Assembly (NCBI GenBank): GCA_012841845.1
Contig: DUTZ01000089.1
Location: 1-11,292 of the forward strand
Direction: 5' to 3'
Source of the DNA: Actinomycetales bacterium
GTDB taxonomy: Bacteria > Actinomycetota > Actinomycetes > Mycobacteriales > Mycobacteriaceae
DNA: 11,292 nt
Position numbers and translations under genes: made by a program. A model generated the notes under the pieces. The model did not search any database and was not told where the DNA came from. It worked only from the letters and a program-made list of their open reading frames with translations. How positions within the stretch are numbered: position 1 is the stretch's first letter; each line of letters starts with the position of its first letter. This document shows positions 6,325-11,292 of the stretch, piece by piece.

Positions 6325-6606
6325 ATGACGGGACCGCAGCGCCGCCGTCCCCCGCGAGACCCCGAGGCGTACAAGCGCGACCGCCGGCAGGCCGTCCTGC
6401 GTCACCACCCGGACAAGGGCGGGGACCCCGACGAGATGCTCCGCGCGCTCGAGGAGGTCGATCGCCGGCACGGGGTCCTGCCCCGGATGAGCCCGGAGGC
6501 GACCCCGTCGGCGGAGCAGGTGGCCGCCCTCGCCGTCACCGTCCTCGCCGGCGCCGCCGCCGTGGGACTGTCGGTGGCCACGGCGCTGTTGGGCCGGCGG
6601 CGCTGA
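6325..6606 (+). CDS. Small tail-anchored protein with truncated J-domain-like segment
   Basis: A 93-residue protein on the strand opposite to all its neighbours. The ATG at 6325 has GAGGAGG five bases upstream; longer in-frame starts lack such a site. Residues 14-31 form a basic helix ending in HPDK, with the HPD triad at 28-30 as in J-domain co-chaperones that stimulate DnaK ATPase. GGDPDEMLRALEEVDRRHG (32-50) resembles J-domain helix III. The usual first helix is missing, replaced by a short Arg/Pro-rich N-terminus. Residues 66-89 form one strong hydrophobic helix, followed by three arginines at the C-terminus, so it is probably tail-anchored in the membrane with the HPD part in the cytoplasm. 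It is convergent with the next gene and divergent from rpsJ. Whether it is a working co-chaperone is unknown. Confidence 0.75.
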   Translation: MTGPQRRRPPRDPEAYKRDRRQAVLRHHPDKGGDPDEMLRALEEVDRRHGVLPRMSPEATPSAEQVAALAVTVLAGAAAVGLSVATALLGRRR

Positions 6607-6613
6607 CGCGCCG

Positions 6614-6648
6614 GAGGGGGTGACGACGACCCCGCGCGCGGCCCCCTC
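6614..6648. terminator. Possible bidirectional terminator between convergent genes
   Basis: Arms GAGGGGG (6614-6620) and CCCCCTC (6642-6648) pair perfectly over seven bases around a 21-nt loop, which itself contains a self-complementary CCGCGCGCGG. It lies in the 52-base gap between the stop of the plus-strand gene (6606) and the stop of the minus-strand gene (6659), where a shared terminator is expected. There is no U-run on either side and the large loop weakens the case. Confidence 0.35.
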
Positions 6649-6658
6649 CCCTCGGCCC

Positions 6659-7486
6659 TCACCCGTTGAGCCGCGTCGCCCCCTCGGGTGAGCCGCCGCG
6701 ACGGAGGTTCTTGGCGAGGCAGCCCTCCCGGTCGAAGCCCTGGTCGCGACACCAGCGCAGTGCCGTGTCCGGGTCGGAGGACGGCCGGGCCACGATCACC
6801 ACGTACCAGTAGGGCTCCGAGTACACCGACCAGTCGCCCGAGCGCAGCATCGCGGCCTCGGGGAAGCGGTCCCGGTAGTCCTCGAAGGCCTCGACGATGT
6901 CGTCCTCGGTCCACTCGTCCGCCGCCGAGCCGGTGCCGATCCGCATCGCGCCGAGCTGCGGGACCCAGCGGCCCTCGACGGCCTCCACCAGCGAGGCGCT
7001 CTCGGCGACCAGGTCGTCGAGGCGCTCTCCCCCGCCGCCGGTGGCCGGGGTCGTGGTCGTGGTCGTGGTCGTCCCGGTGTCCCCGGTGGTCGTGCCTCCG
7101 GCGCCGGGCTCGGTGGTCCAGCCCGGGGTGCCGGTGGCCTCGCCGACGGCGACGGTCCCCTCGTCGTCGGGCGAGCCGTTGAACACCAGGACCGCGACGA
7201 GTCCCGCCACCGCGAGCAACGCGATGACCGCGGCGCCCACCGCGATCCCCACCGTCCCGCCGCCGCGCTCCGGTGCCCGCCGGGGCCCGGGGTCGGCCCA
7301 CCATCCGTCGGCCTGCTGCGGCGCCTGGTGCTGCGGCGGCGGCTGCGCCCAGGGATCGGACGGCTGCGCCCAGGTGTCGGGGCTCTGCGCCCAGGTGTCG
7401 GGGCTCTGCGCCCAGGTGTCGGGCTGCTCGGACCAGGGGTCCGGTTCCGCACCCCACGCCCGGGTCTCACGCCGGTCGTCGGCCAT
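6659..7486 (-). CDS. Single-pass membrane protein with Trp heptapeptide repeats and extracellular domain
   Basis: A 275-residue protein of unknown function. Residues 16-50 are five repeats of seven residues of the form D-T/P-W-A-Q-S-P. Residues 51-77 are Pro/Gln/Arg-rich, 78-102 a transmembrane helix, and 103-153 a Gly/Thr linker with eight consecutive threonines (139-146). Residues 154-275 form a globular domain with RWVPQL (173-178), a Trp/Tyr-rich [16 protein letters not shown] (216-231), and two cysteines (C246, C256) that could form a disulfide. The layout suggests a cytoplasmic N-terminus and an extracellular C-terminal domain. That domain resembles, from memory, domains at the C-terminus of some actinobacterial Ser/Thr kinases and orphan membrane proteins; this is weak. 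The ATG at 7486 has GGAGG six bases upstream. The gene follows tuf but lies beyond its terminator. Confidence 0.85.
   Translation of the reverse strand: MADDRRETRAWGAEPDPWSEQPDTWAQSPDTWAQSPDTWAQPSDPWAQPPPQHQAPQQADGWWADPGPRRAPERGGGTVGIAVGAAVIALLAVAGLVAVLVFNGSPDDEGTVAVGEATGTPGWTTEPGAGGTTTGDTGTTTTTTTTPATGGGGERLDDLVAESASLVEAVEGRWVPQLGAMRIGTGSAADEWTEDDIVEAFEDYRDRFPEAAMLRSGDWSVYSEPYWYVVIVARPSSDPDTALRWCRDQGFDREGCLAKNLRRGGSPEGATRLNG
7049..7072. repeat. Hexanucleotide repeat encoding the poly-Thr linker
   Basis: Four exact copies of GGTCGT on the plus strand, reading as ACGACC (Thr-Thr) on the coding strand. The tract encodes threonines 139-146 of the membrane protein. Because the unit is six bases, gain or loss of copies keeps the frame and changes only the linker length. 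Confidence 0.85.
7365..7427. repeat. 21-bp tandem repeats encoding the Trp heptapeptides
   Basis: Positions 7365-7385 and 7386-7406 are identical 21-base units, and 7407-7427 begins with the same 17 bases before diverging. Each unit encodes one heptapeptide of the membrane protein. Diverged units at the flanks extend the protein repeat to about 7337-7441. Exact identity including third positions suggests recent duplication. Confidence 0.85.
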
Positions 7487-7544
7487 CGTCCGCCTCCTCC
7501 CCTCCTCGGTGCGCTCTTTCGGAAGGATATCCTCACCCGCGGCC

Positions 7545-7577
7545 GGCGGCGGCCGCCGCCCGACCGGGGGCCCCCGG
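7545..7577. repeat. Two adjacent GC palindromes before the membrane-protein gene
   Basis: A perfect 16-bp palindrome of GGC/GCC units (7545-7560) is followed by a perfect 14-bp palindrome centred on GGGGGCCCCC (7564-7577). Both lie between the tuf terminator and the membrane-protein start. Downstream of them on the minus strand is GGATATCC, whose TATCCT could be a -10 box, but no -35 box is recognisable. They may be operator-like or simply reflect composition. Confidence 0.3.
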
Positions 7578-7584
7578 ACAGACG

Positions 7585-7633
7585 ACGAGGCGCCGCCCCC
7601 GCCGTGACGAACACGGTGGGGGCGGCGCCTCGT
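7585..7633 (-). terminator. Strong hairpin terminator of tuf
   Basis: Arms 7585-7606 and 7612-7633 pair over 22 bases with a single G-C to G-U type mismatch and a 5-nt loop (UUCGU in the minus-strand RNA). It starts about 41 bases after the tuf stop. No clear U-run follows, as is usual for actinobacterial terminators, but stem length and position make termination the best reading. It separates the abundant tuf transcript from the membrane-protein gene. Confidence 0.85.
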
Positions 7634-7674
7634 GGCTGGTGCCCGATCCGGACTCGGCGCCCGGATCGCTCAGA

Positions 7675-8865
<1,191 letters not shown>

Positions 8866-9042
8866 TTGATGTCCTCCTGGACTGGTCTGTCCCCACGGGT
8901 TGTGGGCACATTCGTGATGTGTGGGTGTTGATCTTACTCATCGTGCCGTGAGGCACGTCCGGCGGCCACCCGGAGGTTCGACCGTGCGCCGCCGGCCGCG
9001 GTGCCGCCCCTCCCGCGCGGGGCGGGACGACACCACTACCGG
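8866..9042 (-). promoter_or_regulatory. fusA-tuf spacer with hairpins and possible tuf promoter
   Basis: In transcription order there are: a CCGCCCC/GGGGCGG stem with 8-nt loop (9004-9025) shortly after the fusA stop; an 8-bp CCGGCGGC/GCCGCCGG stem with a large loop (8959-8995); a 6-bp CGTGCC/GGCACG stem with 4-nt loop (8942-8957); a -10-like TAAGAT (8936-8931) with only a poor -35 region; and a CCCAC/GTGGG stem (8892-8906) before the tuf ribosome binding site. A partial terminator plus internal promoter is plausible; the promoter call is weak. Confidence 0.35.
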
Positions 9043-11154
9043 TTACTCGCCGGTCGCCTTGGCGATGATCTCCTTGGAGACCGAGGCCGGGACCTCGGCG
9101 TAGTGGGAGAAGACCATCGAGTAGTTGGCCCGGCCCTGCGTCTTCGACCGGAGGTCGCCGACGTAGCCGAACATCTCGGAGAGCGGCACGTGGGCTTTGA
9201 CGACGCGGGCGCCGGAGCGCTCCTCCATCGCGTTGACCTGGCCGCGGCGGGAGTTGAGGTCGCCGATGACGTCGCCCATGTAGTCCTCCGGCGTGATGAC
9301 CTCGACGGCCATGAGCGGCTCGAGGATCACGGGCTGGCACTGACGGGCGGCCTCCTTGAAGGCCATCGAGCCGGCGACCTTGAACGCCATCTCGGACGAG
9401 TCCACCTCGTGGTACGCGCCGTCCACGAGGGTGGCCTTGACGTTGACCATCGGGTAGCCGGCGAGGATGCCGTACTGCATGGCGTCCTGGATGCCCGCGT
9501 CCACGGAGGGGATGTACTCCTTGGGCACGCGGCCGCCGGTGACCTCGTCGCCGAAGGTGTAGGTCTCGCCCTCCTCGACGGCCTCCTGGTCCAGGGGCTC
9601 GAGGCGGATCTGCACCTTGGCGAACTGACCGGAACCACCGGTCTGCTTCTTGTGGGTGTAGTCGTACTTCTCGACCTTGCCCTTGATGGTCTCGCGGTAC
9701 GCGACCTGCGGCTTGCCGACGTTGGCCTCGACCTTGAACTCGCGCTTCATGCGGTCCACCAGCACGTCGAGGTGGAGCTCGCCCATGCCGCCGATGACGG
9801 TCTGGCCGGTCTCGTCGTCCAGGCGCACGGTGAAGGTCGGGTCCTCCTCGGCGAGCTTCTGGATGGCGGTACCGAGCTTCTCCTGGTCGGCCTTGGTCTT
9901 GGGCTCGATGGAGACGTCGATGACCGGGTCCGGGAACGTCATGGACTCGAGCACGATCTGGTCGTTCAGGTCGCACAGGGTGTCACCGGTGGTGGTGTCC
10001 TTGAGGCCGATGAACGCGTAGATGTTGCCCGCCACGGCCTCGTCGACCGGGTTCTCCTTGTTGGCGTGCATCTGGAAGAGCTTGCCGACGCGCTCCTTCT
10101 TGCCCTTGGTCGAGTTGGCGACCTGGGCGCCCGGCTCGACGCGGCCCGAGTAGACGCGGACAAAGGTGAGCTTGCCGAAGAACGGGTGCACGGCGATCTT
10201 GAACGCGAGCGCCGAGAACGGCTCGTCCTTGGCCGGCTTCCGCACCATCTCGGTCTCCTCGTCCCCGACCTTGTGGCCGTGGACCTCGCCGATGTCGAGC
10301 GGGGTCGGGAGGAAGTCGATGACGGCGTCGAGCATGGGCTGGATGCCCTTGTTCTTGTACGCCGAGCCGCAGAGGACCGGGTAGATCTCGGAGTTGACCG
10401 TCATCTTGCGGATGGCGGCCTTGATCTCGTCGAGGGTCAGCTCCTCGCCGCCGAAGTACTTCTCCATGAGCTCTTCGTCGCTCTCGGCGACGGCCTCGAG
10501 GAGCTTCTCGCGGTACTCCTCGGCCTTCTCCTGGAGCTCGGCCGGGATGTCCTGGATCTGGGCCTCGGTGCCGATCTCGGTCTTGCCGGGCCAGACGTGG
10601 GCCTTCATCTCGAGGAGGTCCACGACGCCGTCGAACGCGTCCTCGGCGCCGATCGGCAGCTGGAGGACGAGCGGCTTGGCACCGAGCCGGTCGATGATGG
10701 TCTGGACGGTGTAGTAGAAGTCCGCGCCCAGCTTGTCCATCTTGTTGACGAAGCAGATACGGGGGACGTCGTACTTCTCGGCCTGGCGCCACACCTGCTC
10801 GGACTGGGGCTCGACGCCCTCCTTGCCGTCGAAGACGGCGACGGCGCCGTCGAGGACGCGGAGCGAGCGCTCGACCTCGACCGTGAAGTCGACGTGACCG
10901 GGGGTGTCGATGATGTTGATCTGGTTGTTGTCCCAGAAGCAGGTCACCGCGGCCGAGGTGATCGTGATGCCGCGCTCCTTCTCCTGCTCCATCCAGTCGG
11001 TCGTCGAGGCACCGTCGTGCGTCTCGCCGGCCTTGCGATTGACACCCGTGTAGAACAGGATGCGCTCGGTCGTGGTGGTCTTACCGGCGTCGATGTGCGC
11101 CATGATGCCGATGTTGCGGACCTTGTTCAGGTCGGTCAGCACGTCCTGTGCCAC
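9043..11154 (-). CDS. fusA: Elongation factor G
   Basis: Ribosomal translocase GTPase that moves tRNAs and mRNA after peptide bond formation and acts with ribosome recycling factor. The 703-residue product has the full five-domain length. The G motifs are AHIDAGKT (19-26), RGITI (61-65), DTPGH (83-87) and NKMD (137-140), with GSAYKNKG marking the G5 region. The C-terminal region includes [10 protein letters not shown] and the domain IV/V stretch ending near [15 protein letters not shown]. The start is GTG at 11154-11152, with GGGGAG about five bases upstream. The long reading frame on the opposite strand is a composition artefact. It is the canonical paralogue rather than a FusA2-type variant, judging from the intact motifs and its tuf neighbour. 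Confidence 0.99.
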   Translation of the reverse strand: MAQDVLTDLNKVRNIGIMAHIDAGKTTTTERILFYTGVNRKAGETHDGASTTDWMEQEKERGITITSAAVTCFWDNNQINIIDTPGHVDFTVEVERSLRVLDGAVAVFDGKEGVEPQSEQVWRQAEKYDVPRICFVNKMDKLGADFYYTVQTIIDRLGAKPLVLQLPIGAEDAFDGVVDLLEMKAHVWPGKTEIGTEAQIQDIPAELQEKAEEYREKLLEAVAESDEELMEKYFGGEELTLDEIKAAIRKMTVNSEIYPVLCGSAYKNKGIQPMLDAVIDFLPTPLDIGEVHGHKVGDEETEMVRKPAKDEPFSALAFKIAVHPFFGKLTFVRVYSGRVEPGAQVANSTKGKKERVGKLFQMHANKENPVDEAVAGNIYAFIGLKDTTTGDTLCDLNDQIVLESMTFPDPVIDVSIEPKTKADQEKLGTAIQKLAEEDPTFTVRLDDETGQTVIGGMGELHLDVLVDRMKREFKVEANVGKPQVAYRETIKGKVEKYDYTHKKQTGGSGQFAKVQIRLEPLDQEAVEEGETYTFGDEVTGGRVPKEYIPSVDAGIQDAMQYGILAGYPMVNVKATLVDGAYHEVDSSEMAFKVAGSMAFKEAARQCQPVILEPLMAVEVITPEDYMGDVIGDLNSRRGQVNAMEERSGARVVKAHVPLSEMFGYVGDLRSKTQGRANYSMVFSHYAEVPASVSKEIIAKATGE

Positions 11155-11292
11155 GGAATCTCCCCGATCGTTCAGTCGTCAGGTGGCCCGTGCGGTCTTG
11201 TCTCGACCGTCCGAACCGGGTCGGTGTGTCGTGTCGTGGCCGGCCCCCCGCCTGTGGGCGGGACGCAGACCCTTGGTCAATGATGCCACCAG
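11155..11292 (-). other. Upstream region of fusA
   Basis: These 138 bases show no recognisable C-terminus of S7 (rpsG), the usual gene before fusA, so rpsG is either beyond the window or not adjacent. On the minus strand a TTGACC -35-like box (11280-11275) lacks a convincing -10 box at 16-18 bases. A perfect six-pair hairpin CCCGCC/GGCGGG with a 4-nt loop lies at 11247-11262. Either a weak intergenic element or a partial attenuator is possible. Confidence 0.3.

Noticed and set aside
5892..6623. A 243-codon plus-strand frame across the leader and the J-like gene.
   Set aside because: It overlaps the J-like gene in another frame; the J-like frame has a proper ribosome binding site, an HPD motif and a membrane helix.
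7337..7441. Regularly spaced repeats suggestive of a small CRISPR array.
   Set aside because: The units are contiguous 21-base coding repeats without spacers and encode heptapeptides in frame.
9001..11283. A 760-codon open frame on the plus strand opposite fusA.
   Set aside because: It is rich in Leu, Val, Gly, Asp and His with no domain pattern, as expected for the complement of a GC-rich gene. fusA on the other strand is complete and canonical.
11155..11292. Possible 3' end of rpsG before fusA.
   Set aside because: No frame ends with the conserved S7 C-terminal residues; the sequence looks intergenic.

Overview
The window is high-GC DNA carrying the main ribosomal-protein (S10) operon and part of the translation-factor (str) operon of an actinobacterium. 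Almost every gene lies on the minus strand, so transcription runs from high to low coordinates. Organism call: GC content is roughly 70 percent, third codon positions are strongly G/C, GTG starts are frequent (fusA, tuf, rpsJ, rplW, rpsQ), S3 has a basic disordered tail, and fusA-tuf are separated from rpsJ by accessory genes. This fits the Mycobacteriales (Corynebacteriales); a Dietzia-like genus is possible but cannot be settled by eye.

Layout in transcription order: (1) 11292-9043 holds fusA (EF-G) with 138 bases of upstream DNA containing no recognisable rpsG end. (2) 9042-7675 holds a hairpin-rich spacer, then tuf (EF-Tu), closed by a 22-bp-stem terminator at 7585-7633. (3) 7486-6659 encodes a single-pass membrane protein with cytoplasmic Trp-containing heptapeptide repeats, a Thr-rich linker and an extracellular domain with two cysteines. 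(4) On the opposite strand, 6325-6606 encodes a 93-residue protein with a shortened J-like HPD segment and a C-terminal membrane helix. (5) 6269-5811 is a promoter plus a leader of about 420 nt with several strong hairpins. (6) 5810-423 is the S10 operon in the order rpsJ-rplC-rplD-rplW-rplB-rpsS-rplV-rpsC-rplP-rpmC-rpsQ. Many of its junctions are 4-nt or 1-nt overlaps, indicating translational coupling. It ends in a 15-bp-stem hairpin at 368-400. (7) 201-1 is the 5' part of a separately promoted gene for a secreted protein.

The r-proteins build the 30S (S10, S19, S3, S17) and 50S (L3, L4, L23, L2, L22, L16, L29) subunits. EF-G and EF-Tu drive translocation and aminoacyl-tRNA delivery. These core genes look intact and ordinary. 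No new defence or metabolic system is visible. The least explained parts are the long structured rpsJ leader, including two mutually exclusive hairpins next to the rpsJ ribosome binding site, and the two small membrane-associated genes between the operons.
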